Shown piece after piece: positions 8,333-17,411 of a stretch of 64,000 nt of DNA. The DNA comes from Gordonia sp. PDNC005. Its GTDB lineage: Bacteria > Actinomycetota > Actinomycetes > Mycobacteriales > Mycobacteriaceae. Below the pieces are notes generated by a model that saw only the letters and a program-made list of their open reading frames with translations, was not told the origin of the DNA and searched no databases. The first letter of the stretch is position 1; each line of letters starts with the position of its first letter. The translations under genes were made by a program, and so were the position numbers. The DNA lies in the NCBI RefSeq assembly GCF_016919385.1, contig NZ_CP070351.1, positions 1,922,001 through 1,986,000 of the forward strand. Reading direction: 5' to 3'.

Positions 8333-10664
8333 CGCGGACCTGCACGTTCTTCATCAGTGGCTGGTCGCTCTGAACGCTGTAATCCGCCGCGCCGATCAAC
8401 GCATTCATCTCGGGCATGTAGCCGGCGGCCGCACCTCGTGGCAGGTCGTATCCGACCGCTCGGTACCGGCTCAGGGATCTCTGCGAACCGTCTTTCGACG
8501 TCGAGACGATGTCGACGTACGCGCCTTCGGAGAGTCCCCTGTCGTCCATGTCGGCGCGATTCATGAACACCAGTTCGCGGAGATTCTTGATGCCGCGGTA
8601 CCTGTCGTCACTCGAGTAGATCGTGGTGTTCCACTGATCGTGCGACCGCATCGTCTGCAGGACCAGGACGTCTGACGACGCCGGAATCACATCGGGAGTC
8701 GGCGCGTGGCTGAACTCGGCGCGACCACTCGGTGTACGGAAGATCCGCTCCCGAGCCGCCTGCGGGATCCGGAAGCCCTGCGGGCGTCGAACGAGGTCGT
8801 TGAACCCTTCGAACCCGGGCAGCACCCGCGACATCGCGTCTCGGATCAAGTCGTAGTCGTCGACCATCGCCTCCCAACGCGTTGCGCTCGTCGGCAGTGT
8901 CGCTCGAGCCATTCCGCCGAGGATCGCAGGCTCCGACTTGAGGTGTGGTGACGCGGGCTTCCGCTTGCCCGCGGACAGCTGGACGTTGCTCATGGCGTCC
9001 TCGCACGAGACTCCCTGGGCTCCGCTCGCCTGCACGTCCGCTTCGGTACGACCCAGGCACGGCAGGATCAGCGCCTTGCGCCCGTGGACGAGGTGGCTTC
9101 GGTTCAGCTTGGTGCTGACCTGCACTGTGAGGTCACATCGAGTCAGCCCCTGTGCGGTGAACTTGGTGTCAGGTGCGGCGAGGACGAAGTTTCCACCGAG
9201 TGCGACGAACACCTTCACCGTCCCGTCGTTCATTCCTGCGACGGTCTTCACCGTGTCGAGCCCGTGCTCACGCGGCGAGGTGATCCCGAACTCCGCGTCG
9301 AGCGCGGCGAGGAACGCCTCTTTCGGCCGGTGGTCGATGCCGCATGTCCGGTTGCCCTGCACGTTGCTGTGCCCGCGGACGGGCGACGGTCCCGTCCCCT
9401 CCCGGCCGATGTTTCCGCGCAGAAGTAGAAGGTTGGTGAATTCGCGGACCGTGTCGACTCCGTGTTCGTGCTGGGTGACGCCGAGGCACCACGAGATGAT
9501 GGTGCGCGGCGACGCGAGGTACAGCTTCGCCAACGCCCGGATGTCGCTCTCGCTCACCCCGGCCTGCGCGGTCAGGTCGTCCCATGTCGCGGCGTCGACG
9601 ATCGACCGGTACTCGTCCAACCCGCGGGTGAACCTGTCGAGGAACTCGTGATCGAGCGCACCGCTTCCGGGGGCCGCGTCTTCGGCTTCGAACACTGCTT
9701 TCGCGACGCCGCGGATGAGCGCGAGGTCGCCTCCCGGCCGCACCTGCACATCCATGGTGCCGGTGTCCGTTGATTTGAACATCGCCATCTCGAGGACCTC
9801 GTGCGGGACGATCGTCCGGGTGGACGCGACTTCCTTCATCGGATTGATGTGGACCACCTGCGCACCGCGCTTGACCGCATGGGCGAGCGACGTCAGCATC
9901 CGCGGCGCGTTCGACGCCGCGTTGACACCCAGCACCAGCAGCAGGTCGCATGCGTCCCAGTCGTCGAGTGACGCGGTTCCCTTGCCCGTGGCGATCGATG
10001 CCGTCAAGGCACGACCGGACGCCTCGTGACACATGTTCGAGCAGTCGGGCAGGTTGTTGGTGCCGAACTCCCGAGCCCAGAGCTGATACAGGAAGGTGGC
10101 CTCATTGCTGAGTCGGCCGGACGTGTAGAAGGCCGCCTCGCTCGGGCTGTCGAGGCCGCGCAACTCCTCGCCGACCAACGTGAACGCATCGTCCCAGCTG
10201 ATGGGGACGTACCGGTCGCTCGACGCGTCGTACACGAGTGGCTCCGTCAGCCTTCCCGCGTCTTCGAGGTCGAAGTCTGTCCACTGGGACAGTTCCGCGA
10301 CTGTGTGTCGGGCGAAGAAGTCGGCGTCGGCGCGCTTGTGGGTCATCTCCCAGGTGACGTGCTTGATTCCGTTTTCACAGATGTCCAGCTTCACGCCGTG
10401 ATTCGAGTCGGGCCACGCGCAGCCGGGGCAGTCAAAGCCGCGGACCGGATGGTTCATCTCCAGCATCGCCTTGGTGCCCGCGAACAGTTCACGTTCGGAG
10501 ATCAGCACCTTCGAGACCGACCTGGCGGCGCCCCACGCCGCCGCCGGATGGTGATACGGCGAACTCGACCACGGTTTGGTCGTCGACGGGCCGAACCCGC
10601 CCTGGCGCGGCATGTCGGCCAGCAACCCCGGGACCTGCTTCTGTCCGTGGATCGAGTCGGTCAT
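8316..10664 (-). CDS. fdhF: FdhF/YdeP-family molybdopterin oxidoreductase (formate dehydrogenase-like)
   Basis: 782 residues. The N-terminal region carries CPGCAW near residue 80 and a further Cys (DICENG), followed by molybdopterin-binding domains ('LLVLGVNAASNAPRML', 'CLGVTQHEHGVDTVREFTNLLLLRGNIGREG') and a C-terminal dinucleotide-binding beta-barrel (VLQTMRSHDQWNTTIYSSDDRYRG). This is the FdhF/YdeP family, which uses bis-molybdopterin guanine dinucleotide and is annotated as formate dehydrogenase H-like; M. tuberculosis Rv2900c is a similar protein as I recall it. It is coupled to fdhD by an ATGA overlap and is the last gene of the mop-modABC-fdhD-fdhF operon, so the cofactor metal and sulfur supply are co-transcribed. 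The true electron donor or acceptor of this family is uncertain. Confidence 0.88.
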   Translation of the reverse strand: MTDSIHGQKQVPGLLADMPRQGGFGPSTTKPWSSSPYHHPAAAWGAARSVSKVLISERELFAGTKAMLEMNHPVRGFDCPGCAWPDSNHGVKLDICENGIKHVTWEMTHKRADADFFARHTVAELSQWTDFDLEDAGRLTEPLVYDASSDRYVPISWDDAFTLVGEELRGLDSPSEAAFYTSGRLSNEATFLYQLWAREFGTNNLPDCSNMCHEASGRALTASIATGKGTASLDDWDACDLLLVLGVNAASNAPRMLTSLAHAVKRGAQVVHINPMKEVASTRTIVPHEVLEMAMFKSTDTGTMDVQVRPGGDLALIRGVAKAVFEAEDAAPGSGALDHEFLDRFTRGLDEYRSIVDAATWDDLTAQAGVSESDIRALAKLYLASPRTIISWCLGVTQHEHGVDTVREFTNLLLLRGNIGREGTGPSPVRGHSNVQGNRTCGIDHRPKEAFLAALDAEFGITSPREHGLDTVKTVAGMNDGTVKVFVALGGNFVLAAPDTKFTAQGLTRCDLTVQVSTKLNRSHLVHGRKALILPCLGRTEADVQASGAQGVSCEDAMSNVQLSAGKRKPASPHLKSEPAILGGMARATLPTSATRWEAMVDDYDLIRDAMSRVLPGFEGFNDLVRRPQGFRIPQAARERIFRTPSGRAEFSHAPTPDVIPASSDVLVLQTMRSHDQWNTTIYSSDDRYRGIKNLRELVFMNRADMDDRGLSEGAYVDIVSTSKDGSQRSLSRYRAVGYDLPRGAAAGYMPEMNALIGAADYSVQSDQPLMKNVQVRVTASA

Positions 10665-11524
10665 GACACTGCTCCTTCGGTGACGCCGATCGGGTTCTCG
10701 ACCCGCTGGGGGTGGGTGTACACGTTCATGGTGCGTCCGCGGAGAAAGCCGACGAGTGTCATTCCGGAGTCGCGGGCGAGTTCGACGGCGAGCGACGACG
10801 GCGCGGAGACCGCGGCCAGCATCGGAATCCCGGCCATCACCGCCTTCTGGACGAGTTCAAAACTCGCGCGCCCGGACACCGCGAGCACGATTCGCCGCAG
10901 CGGCAGCAAGTTCTCGCGGAGTGCCCAGCCGACGACCTTGTCGACCGCATTGTGTCGCCCGACGTCTTCGCGGAGCACGAGGAGTTCACCGCTGTCGGCG
11001 TCGAACAACGCCGCAGCGTGCAGTCCGCCGGTCTTGGCGAAGACGGTCTGCTCGGCGCGCAGCTTGTCGGGCAGTCGCGACAGGTCGTCGGCGGACACTT
11101 GGACGTCGTCGGCGGCGACGTCGAAGGTCGACACCGTAGACACCGCATCGATGCTCGCCTTCCCGCACACGCCGCAGGCGCTTGTCATGGAGAACGATCG
11201 TGCGTGATCCCTGCTCGGCAGCTCCGCGTCGGCGGCGAGCGTCACGTCGAGCACGTTGTAGGTGTTCTGGCCGCCTCCGGTACCCGGGCCCCCGCATGCG
11301 ATGGCCGCGACGAACTGATCGCGGCGGCGGACGATCCCTTCGGAGACGAGGAATCCCGCAGCGAGATCAACGTCGTTTCCCGGCGTCCGCATGGTCACGA
11401 CCAGTGGCGACCCGCCGACCCTCAACTCAAGCGGTTCCTCGACCGCGAGCACGTCGACTCGAGTGCTGTTGCTCTGCGCCACCGACATCTTGGTGATCGG
11501 CCACCGAGCGGTAATTCGTCCCAC
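10661..11524 (-). CDS. fdhD: Formate dehydrogenase accessory sulfurtransferase FdhD
   Basis: 287 residues starting at the GTG at 11524 (MGRITARWPITK), the usual FdhD N-terminus; the longer frame adds unrelated sequence. The signature cysteine pair is visible in SACGVCGKAS, as are the family segments LAVEEPLELRVGG, DVDLAAGFLVSEGIV and VLREDVGRHNAVDKVVGWAL. FdhD passes sulfur from a cysteine desulfurase to the molybdenum cofactor of formate dehydrogenase. It lies 25 bases after modC and overlaps fdhF by four bases, so its client is almost certainly the adjacent FdhF-like protein. Confidence 0.95.
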   Translation of the reverse strand: MGRITARWPITKMSVAQSNSTRVDVLAVEEPLELRVGGSPLVVTMRTPGNDVDLAAGFLVSEGIVRRRDQFVAAIACGGPGTGGGQNTYNVLDVTLAADAELPSRDHARSFSMTSACGVCGKASIDAVSTVSTFDVAADDVQVSADDLSRLPDKLRAEQTVFAKTGGLHAAALFDADSGELLVLREDVGRHNAVDKVVGWALRENLLPLRRIVLAVSGRASFELVQKAVMAGIPMLAAVSAPSSLAVELARDSGMTLVGFLRGRTMNVYTHPQRVENPIGVTEGAVS

Positions 11525-11549
11525 GCTTCGACAGTACGTCCGGTGACCC

Positions 11550-12608
11550 TCATTCGTCTGCCGGTACCACCCGAAGCCCACGAGGTGCGAAGTCGAAACT
11601 GTCGCCCGGGGACGGAAGCGCGCCGTCTCCCAGCGCCCGCGCCACGTCCACCGTCAGTTCGGCGGAGATGCCGGCATCCGTGTCCAAGCACACCACACCC
11701 GCCTGTACCGACACACCCGTCACCACTGCCGTGAGCACACCCGGACGACCCGATCGGGTGGACACGACCAGCTCTCGCGGGGCGACGATTCCGACGGCTA
11801 CCTGTCCCGCGAGCACCTGCTCCGCGTCGCCCGGAAGTTCCACACCGCGGACGTTCAGGGCTGACCCGGTCCACCTGCCGCGCAATACTCCGAACCCGGC
11901 CAACAGAGCAGTGAACTCTCGGCGCGGACGCATCGTCAGCTGGTCCGGGGCACCGTGCTCCACCACACGACCGCGGTCGAGGACCAGACACTCATCGGCC
12001 CATTGCCAGGCGTCCGCGAGTTGGTGGGTCACCAGGACTGCGGTGGTCCCGGTACGCGCGAGTTCCTCGGCAAGCACCCGCCGGACGATCGGCCCGCTCT
12101 CGGCGTCGAGCGACGCGAAAGGTTCGTCGAGCAGGATCACGCTCGGTCGCGACGCGAATGCCCGCGCGATCGCGACGCGCTGCTGCTGTCCGCCGGACAG
12201 TTCGTGAGGTTTGGCCCGGGCCCGATCGGCGAGCCCGAGCCGTTCGAGCCACCCGTCGACGACTGTCCGCACCTGAGCTCGTGGCAGGCCGAGTGCCCGT
12301 GGACCGAAGGAGAGGTTCTTCTCCACGGTGAGGTGCGGAAACAGTCGTGACCGCTGGTCGAGAAGTGCCACTCCCCGATCCTCCGGAGGCACTCGTCCAC
12401 CACCCGCGCTCTCGAGCAGGCGCCCGTTCAGGTACACCGTTCCCGACGCGAGCGGAGCGAGGCCGGCCAGTGCGGCGAGGATCGTCGACTTGCCGGCCCC
12501 GTTGGGCCCGAGGATCGCCAGACATCTGCCGGGTTCGACATCGAAGGACGCCGTGACGGGGAACGGCCCCCTGTTCACCACGATGTCCGCGGAGAGCGAA
12601 CCCGTCAT
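11550..12608 (-). CDS. modC: Molybdate ABC transporter ATP-binding protein ModC
   Basis: 352 residues. Walker A is GPNGAGKST near residue 35, the signature is [15 protein letters not shown], Walker B is VILLDEPFASLD and the H-loop VLVTHQLADAW. A C-terminal region from about 230 (VRGVELPGDAEQVLAGQVAVGIVAPRE) is a TOBE/molybdate-binding domain typical of ModC. It powers molybdate import. The start overlaps the modB stop by four bases. Position in a mop-modABC operon with fdhD and fdhF fixes the substrate as molybdate rather than sulfate. Confidence 0.93.
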   Translation of the reverse strand: MTGSLSADIVVNRGPFPVTASFDVEPGRCLAILGPNGAGKSTILAALAGLAPLASGTVYLNGRLLESAGGGRVPPEDRGVALLDQRSRLFPHLTVEKNLSFGPRALGLPRAQVRTVVDGWLERLGLADRARAKPHELSGGQQQRVAIARAFASRPSVILLDEPFASLDAESGPIVRRVLAEELARTGTTAVLVTHQLADAWQWADECLVLDRGRVVEHGAPDQLTMRPRREFTALLAGFGVLRGRWTGSALNVRGVELPGDAEQVLAGQVAVGIVAPRELVVSTRSGRPGVLTAVVTGVSVQAGVVCLDTDAGISAELTVDVARALGDGALPSPGDSFDFAPRGLRVVPADE

Positions 12609-13393
12609 CGGACCGCGTCCTCACGCCACGATCGCAGGCCGCACACCACGATCGCTGCGCTGACCAACAGCAGGAGCGACAGCGCGACCGCCGAGTCCTG
12701 TGTGACACCGACCCCGTTGAACGCGGTGTAGATGGCGAGAGGCATCGTTCGGGTGACTCCCGGCGCATTGCCCGCGAACAACGCGGTCGCGCCGAACTCA
12801 CCGAGTGCCCGTGCAAACGCCAGGACAGTGCCCGCGACGAGGCCGGGAAGCACAAGCGGGACGGTGATCTGCGACAACACCCGCCACCGCCCTGCACCCA
12901 ACGTGGCCGCGATCTGTTCGTGACTCACCCCCGATGTGCGGAGTGCTCCCTCGACGGTGATCACGAAGAACGGCAGCGCGACGAACGACTGTGCAACGAC
13001 GACTGCCGCCGTCGTGTACGGCAGACTGTGGCCGCTCCAGGTGAAGATCGGCTCCCCGATCAGACCGGACCGACCGAGCAGGGACAGCAACGCGAGGCCA
13101 CCGACCATCGGCGGCAGCACAAGCGGAACCAGGACCAGGGTCCGCAGCAGCGATGCCGTCCGACGCGCAGCGCGCGCCATGACAACAGCCATCGGCAGAC
13201 CCAGAACGATGCACACCACGGTCGCCGCCGCGGCAGTCACCAGCGACAGTCGCAGCGCGGTCATCGACGCGTGGGAGAACAGGTCGTCGCCGAGCGTCGC
13301 CCAGCGCACGCGCGACACGAGGCCGACGATCGGCAGAATCAGGAACGCCGTCCCGAACGCAGCCGGGATGTACAGGACGCGAGGCAGACTCAC
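12605..13393 (-). CDS. modB: Molybdate ABC transporter permease ModB
   Basis: 262 residues with about six membrane segments (for example VLYIPAAFGTAFLILPIVGL at the N-terminus). The cytoplasmic EAA loop that docks on the ATPase is visible (GVSHEQIAATLGAGRWRVL). It forms the channel of the molybdate importer with ModC. It overlaps modA upstream and modC downstream by four bases each, so stoichiometric coupled translation is likely. Confidence 0.93.
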   Translation of the reverse strand: MSLPRVLYIPAAFGTAFLILPIVGLVSRVRWATLGDDLFSHASMTALRLSLVTAAAATVVCIVLGLPMAVVMARAARRTASLLRTLVLVPLVLPPMVGGLALLSLLGRSGLIGEPIFTWSGHSLPYTTAAVVVAQSFVALPFFVITVEGALRTSGVSHEQIAATLGAGRWRVLSQITVPLVLPGLVAGTVLAFARALGEFGATALFAGNAPGVTRTMPLAIYTAFNGVGVTQDSAVALSLLLLVSAAIVVCGLRSWREDAVR

Positions 13394-14145
13394 GGCGCGC
13401 CGAAACCGTGCTTTCGCAGGATCGCCTGGCCCGCGGGACCCCGGACGAAGTCGACGAACGATCGTGCCTCGTCGGGGAGCGTCGCGTCGGTGGCGACAGC
13501 GATCGGGTACCTGTTGATCGCGACGGCGGCATTGGCCGGGGTGACACCGACGACAGCCCCGTTCGCCCCGGCGACATCGGTCGTGTACACCAGTCCCGCG
13601 TCGGCTTCACCGTTGCGTACGCGAGTGAGGACTGCGGTCACGCTCGTCTCCTCGCTGACCGGCGTCACGGCCACATCCGCGTCTTTCAGGAGAGTCTGTG
13701 CAGCGGATCCGCACGGCACCTCGGGAGCGCACAGCACCGTCGCGACCCCGCCCTTCGTCAGGTCGGCGAGCCCTGTGATGCGTTTCGGGTTGCCCGGCGC
13801 GACTGCGATCTGCAGGGTGTTCGTCGCGAACACGACACCCGCGTTGGACTTCTTCGCGTCGACGACGGGGCCGAGACTCTTCTGACTCGCGAACGCGATC
13901 ACGTCGACGTCGGCCCCCTCGACGATCTGCTGAGCCAGCGCCTGCGAGCCGTCGTAGACGATCGGCGCCACGTCGATGTCGGGGTGCACGCGGGTGAACG
14001 CCTCGACGAGTTCGTCGAATGAGCCTTGAAGCGACGCCGCGGCGAAAATCGTCAAGCGAGTCCCGGATGCATCGCTTCCGCACCCGGCGACCAGCAGACT
14101 GACAGCCGCGAGAACAGCAACGATCAGTGCCCGTGTCCGCTTCAT
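13390..14145 (-). CDS. modA: Molybdate-binding lipoprotein ModA
   Basis: 251 residues. A lipoprotein signal peptide is visible, with basic start MKRTR, a hydrophobic stretch and lipobox VAGC (acylated Cys22). The mature part starts TRLTIFAAASLQGSFDELV, the ModA motif for binding tetrahedral oxyanions, and contains VIVYDGSQALAQQI-like and PIAVATDA segments usual in ModA. It captures molybdate outside the cytoplasmic membrane for ModBC. It is coupled by ATGA overlaps to the upstream regulator gene and to modB. Confidence 0.93.
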   Translation of the reverse strand: MKRTRALIVAVLAAVSLLVAGCGSDASGTRLTIFAAASLQGSFDELVEAFTRVHPDIDVAPIVYDGSQALAQQIVEGADVDVIAFASQKSLGPVVDAKKSNAGVVFATNTLQIAVAPGNPKRITGLADLTKGGVATVLCAPEVPCGSAAQTLLKDADVAVTPVSEETSVTAVLTRVRNGEADAGLVYTTDVAGANGAVVGVTPANAAVAINRYPIAVATDATLPDEARSFVDFVRGPAGQAILRKHGFGAP

Positions 14146-14558
14146 CGATCGGCCTCTCCGGCAGTGGCCGACGTCTCGACGATGACCGTCGTGGCTTTCA
14201 CGGTGGCGGTGGCGAGGGAACCGACTTCGAGGCCGAGTTCCCGGACCGCCTCTGTCGACATCAGGGACACCACGCGGTGCGGTCCGCAGCGCAGTTCCAC
14301 CTGAGACATGACCGTGTCGCTCAGCACGTCGGTGACGATGCCGACGAACCGGTTGCGGGCGCTCGATCCACGGTTGATGGGATCACCGGGATCACGCGAC
14401 TCGGCGGTCAGGAGCGTGGCGAGATCCGCACCGTCGACTACTGCGCGTCCGGCCTTGTCGGTGTGGGACTCGATGCGGCCCGCGTCGATCCACCGCCGGA
14501 GGGTGTCGTCGCTGACGCCGAGGAGTTCGGCAGCGCGGCCGATCCGAAAGACCGTCAT
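14142..14558 (-). CDS. HTH plus molybdate-binding (Mop/TOBE) domain protein, probable molybdate sensor
   Basis: 138 residues in two parts. Residues 1-55 are a MerR/excisionase-like helix-turn-helix (FRIGRAAELLGVSDDTLRRW). Residues about 70-132 are a single Mop/TOBE domain (NRFVGIVTDVLSDTVMSQVEL) that binds molybdate in related proteins. It is the first gene of the operon and couples to modA, so it most likely senses intracellular molybdate and represses mop-modABC-fdhDF, much as ModE does in proteobacteria with a different DNA-binding domain. A plain storage role for molybdate is the alternative. Confidence 0.85.
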   Translation of the reverse strand: MTVFRIGRAAELLGVSDDTLRRWIDAGRIESHTDKAGRAVVDGADLATLLTAESRDPGDPINRGSSARNRFVGIVTDVLSDTVMSQVELRCGPHRVVSLMSTEAVRELGLEVGSLATATVKATTVIVETSATAGEADR

Positions 14559-14619
14559 CGTGCGACCCTAGCACCGCAGCTGCGTGTTCATTTGGCCAAG
14601 TACTCCGTGAATGCGGAGG

Positions 14620-14656
14620 TCGACGGGAAGGAGCGAGCAGGCGATACTGTTGTTCC
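14620..14656 (+). promoter_or_regulatory. Putative promoter giving a leaderless moeZ transcript
   Basis: TCGACG (14620-14625) and GATACT (14643-14648) are separated by 17 bases and resemble actinobacterial -35 and -10 hexamers. The ATG of moeZ is at 14657, eight bases after the -10, where transcription would start. No ribosome binding site is visible, which fits a leaderless mRNA, a frequent form in mycolic-acid actinomycetes. Confidence 0.45.
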
Positions 14657-15739
14657 ATGCCGCTGCCTCCGCTGGTGGAACCCGCGCCGTCCCTGCCGCC
14701 GGACGAGTACACCCGCGCTGCGCGGCAGATCCGGCTGGCCTCGATCGGAGACGTGGGCCAACGTCGTCTCGCGGCCGCGCGCGTGTGTGTTCTCGGCGCA
14801 GGCGGTCTCGGCTCGCCCGCTCTGACGTACCTCGCCTCGGCAGGAGTTGGAACCATAGGAATCGTCGACGACGACACCGTCGACCTGTCGAACCTGCAGC
14901 GTCAGATCATGTTCGGCGTCGACGACGTCGGTGCTCACAAGACGTCCGTCGCCGCGGCCCGCATCCGTTCGATGTCGCCTCATACGCGCGTCGTCGAACA
15001 CGTCGAGCGCCTGACCGCGGCGAACGCATCCGCGGTACTCGGCGACTACCACCTCGTGATCGACGGCACCGACAACTTCGACACCAGGTACTTGGTGGCC
15101 GACACCTGTGAGGACCTCGGCATCCCACTCGTATGGGGATCGGTGCTGGGGTTCGACGCGCAGGCGACGGTGTTCTGGTCGTCGCCGCCCGCCGGCCTGG
15201 GGGTCACCCTTCGCGACGTGTTCCCAGCCCCGCCGCCGCCCGGAGAAGTCCCGGACTGCGCCGAAGCGGGTGTACTCGGTGCTCTGTGCGGCCAACTCGG
15301 CTCGATTCTCGCCGCGGAGGCCGTGAAGTTGATCGTCGGGATCGGCGACCCGATCCTGGGACGGATGCTTGTCCTCGACGGGCTCACCGCCCGCATCGAC
15401 GAGGTCCCGCTCGCGCCTCAGACCGACGTCGCCGGAATTCGGAGGGTCGACACCTCGACGCTCGCCGACCCGAATCTCCCGAACACCGTGATCCTCGACG
15501 TCCGCGAACCCGACGAAGTCGCCGCCGGAGCGATCCCCGGCGCGACGCCGATCCCCCTCGACATGTTGCTCGCCGACGCCGCCGCCGTCGGCGTCGGCAC
15601 ACTGACCGTCGTCTACTGCCAGCGCGGACCCCGCGCGAGGGTCGCCGCCGCGGCGTTGCGAGCCGTCCACCCCACCGCCGACATCGCCCTGCTCGACGGC
15701 GGCTACGCCGCATGGGCCGAAAGGACCGCTTCCCTGTGA
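14657..15739 (+). CDS. moeZ: MoeB/MoeZ-type MoaD adenylyltransferase with rhodanese domain
   Basis: 360 residues. The N-terminal ThiF/E1-like domain holds the nucleotide motif CVLGAGGLGSPALTYLASAG, DDDTVDLSNLQRQ and the adenylation Asp segment DGTDNFDTRYLVADTC. From about 270 a rhodanese domain follows, with its active-site loop Cys in VVYCQRGPRARV. MoeZ activates the C-terminal Gly-Gly of MoaD (and CysO in mycobacteria) and donates sulfur to make the thiocarboxylate for molybdopterin synthase. It heads the + strand operon moeZ-moeA-moaC-mobA-moaD; its stop overlaps the moeA start (GTGA). Confidence 0.92.
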   Translation: MPLPPLVEPAPSLPPDEYTRAARQIRLASIGDVGQRRLAAARVCVLGAGGLGSPALTYLASAGVGTIGIVDDDTVDLSNLQRQIMFGVDDVGAHKTSVAAARIRSMSPHTRVVEHVERLTAANASAVLGDYHLVIDGTDNFDTRYLVADTCEDLGIPLVWGSVLGFDAQATVFWSSPPAGLGVTLRDVFPAPPPPGEVPDCAEAGVLGALCGQLGSILAAEAVKLIVGIGDPILGRMLVLDGLTARIDEVPLAPQTDVAGIRRVDTSTLADPNLPNTVILDVREPDEVAAGAIPGATPIPLDMLLADAAAVGVGTLTVVYCQRGPRARVAAAALRAVHPTADIALLDGGYAAWAERTASL

Positions 15740-16938
15740 GAACCGTGGACGAGCATCGTGCTCGCATACTCGACGCCGCGGCGCCGCTTCCCGTCGAGGC
15801 TGTCCCGCTCAGCGAGGCTCTCGGACGGGTCCTCGCCTCGGACGTCCGGTCTCGCTGGCCGGTCCCCTTGTTCGACAACTCCGCCATGGACGGTTACGCC
15901 GTACACGGCGTGGACGCGACTGCAGGAGCCGAACTGCGCGTCGTGGCCGACGTCCCCGCTGGATCGTCGCTCGATCCGGCGATCGGACCGGGCGAGGCCG
16001 CCCGCATCATGACCGGTGCACCAGTCCCGACCGACACCGACGCGGTGGTTCCCCTGGAGCACACTGATCTGGGCACCGAGGTCCGCGCCGCCGCGCCCGA
16101 CCGGATCATCGTGACGACAGCACCCCGCCCCGGCGCGCACATTCGACGGGCAGGTGAAGACGCTGAAGCCGGATCCCTGACCGTGGGCGCCGGGACCGTT
16201 CTCGGGCCGTGGCAGCTCTCGGCGGTGGCGTCCGCAGGCCACGACGTGGTCGACGTCCGCCGATCGCCTCGCATCGCAGTCGTGTCCACGGGGTCGGAAC
16301 TGATCGCGCCGTCGGGTGAGCCGCTACGCGGACAGATCCCGGAGTCGAACTCGGTTCTGTTGGCGTCCGCAGCCGCCGCCGCGGGTGCCGACGTAGTGGC
16401 CGTGCACACCGTGGCAGACGACGAATCCGACCTGATCACCGTGCTCGACGGAGTCGACGTCGATGTCGTCGTACTGTCGGGCGGAGCGAGCGTAGGAGCA
16501 TTCGACGTGGTCAAGGCGGTACTCGATCGCACCGGGAGCATCGAGTTCGGGCCCGTCTCCATGCAGCCCGGCAAACCCCAGGGCTTCGGCGTCGGCACCG
16601 ACGGCGCCCTCTATTTCTGCCTACCCGGCAACCCGGTGAGCGTCGCAGTGTCGTTCGAGATGTTTGTACGACCAGCACTGCTCACCCTGGCCGGTCGATC
16701 CGACGTCGACCGGCGCCGGGTCACCAGGCGCGCTGCTGTCGGCTGGCGCACTCCGCCGGGGCGGACTCAGGTCCTGCCGGTGGTGTTCGACGACACAACC
16801 GTCCGCCCGGCCACGGCCGGCGGCAGCGGCTCGCATCTGGTGAGCTCATTGTCTGTCGCACAGGCACTGGCGATCGTTCCGGCCGGAATCGAGCGGGTCG
16901 AGGAAGGCGCAGCGGTGGAAGTGATGGTGTTGACGTGA
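15736..16938 (+). CDS. moeA: Molybdopterin molybdenumtransferase MoeA
   Basis: 400 residues from GTG 15736, chosen because it overlaps the moeZ stop and gives the normal MoeA length; the open frame extends far upstream only as a shadow of moeZ. Family motifs include LFDNSAMDGYAV, IMTGAPVPTDTDAVVP, VVSTGSELI, LSGGASVGAFD and MQPGKPQGFG. MoeA inserts molybdate into adenylylated molybdopterin made by MogA. It overlaps moaC by four bases. Confidence 0.94.
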   Translation: MRTVDEHRARILDAAAPLPVEAVPLSEALGRVLASDVRSRWPVPLFDNSAMDGYAVHGVDATAGAELRVVADVPAGSSLDPAIGPGEAARIMTGAPVPTDTDAVVPLEHTDLGTEVRAAAPDRIIVTTAPRPGAHIRRAGEDAEAGSLTVGAGTVLGPWQLSAVASAGHDVVDVRRSPRIAVVSTGSELIAPSGEPLRGQIPESNSVLLASAAAAAGADVVAVHTVADDESDLITVLDGVDVDVVVLSGGASVGAFDVVKAVLDRTGSIEFGPVSMQPGKPQGFGVGTDGALYFCLPGNPVSVAVSFEMFVRPALLTLAGRSDVDRRRVTRRAAVGWRTPPGRTQVLPVVFDDTTVRPATAGGSGSHLVSSLSVAQALAIVPAGIERVEEGAAVEVMVLT

Positions 16939-17411
16939 CGCAGGGACATCCGTTCACTCACCTCGACGCGGCCGGTCAGGCCCGCATGGTCGACGTGACC
17001 GAGAAGCAGCCGACGGTGCGCAGTGCAACGGCGACGGGTTTTGTTCGTTGCACTGCCACGATCGTCGCCGCCCTCCGCGACGGTTCGACTCCGAAGGGCG
17101 ACGTCCTGGCGGTCGCCAGGATCGCCGGCATCGCTGGGGCCAAGAAGACTGCGGATCTGCTGCCTCTCGCCCACGTGATCGGCGTGCACGGCGCCGTCGT
17201 CGATCTGGAGGTGACCGACGTGGGTGTTGCGATCACGGCGACTGTCCGGACAGCGGATCGCACCGGAGTGGAGATGGAGGCGTTGACCGCGGTGTCTGTC
17301 GCGGGACTCGCCGTCGTCGACATGGTGAAGGGTCTCGACAAGTCCGTGGAGATCGAGCAGATCCGCCTCATCCGCAAGACTGGCGGCAAGAGCGGCGACT
17401 GGCAGCGATGA
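16935..17411 (+). CDS. moaC: Cyclic pyranopterin monophosphate synthase MoaC
   Basis: 158 residues, the usual MoaC length. It opens with the conserved FTHLDAAGQARMVDVTEK and contains KTADLLPLAHVI, VEMEALTAVSVAGLAVVDMVK and the C-terminal RLIRKTGGKSG. With MoaA it converts GTP to cyclic pyranopterin monophosphate, the first step of cofactor synthesis. It starts with GTG within the moeA stop (GTGA). Confidence 0.96.
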   Translation: MTQGHPFTHLDAAGQARMVDVTEKQPTVRSATATGFVRCTATIVAALRDGSTPKGDVLAVARIAGIAGAKKTADLLPLAHVIGVHGAVVDLEVTDVGVAITATVRTADRTGVEMEALTAVSVAGLAVVDMVKGLDKSVEIEQIRLIRKTGGKSGDWQR

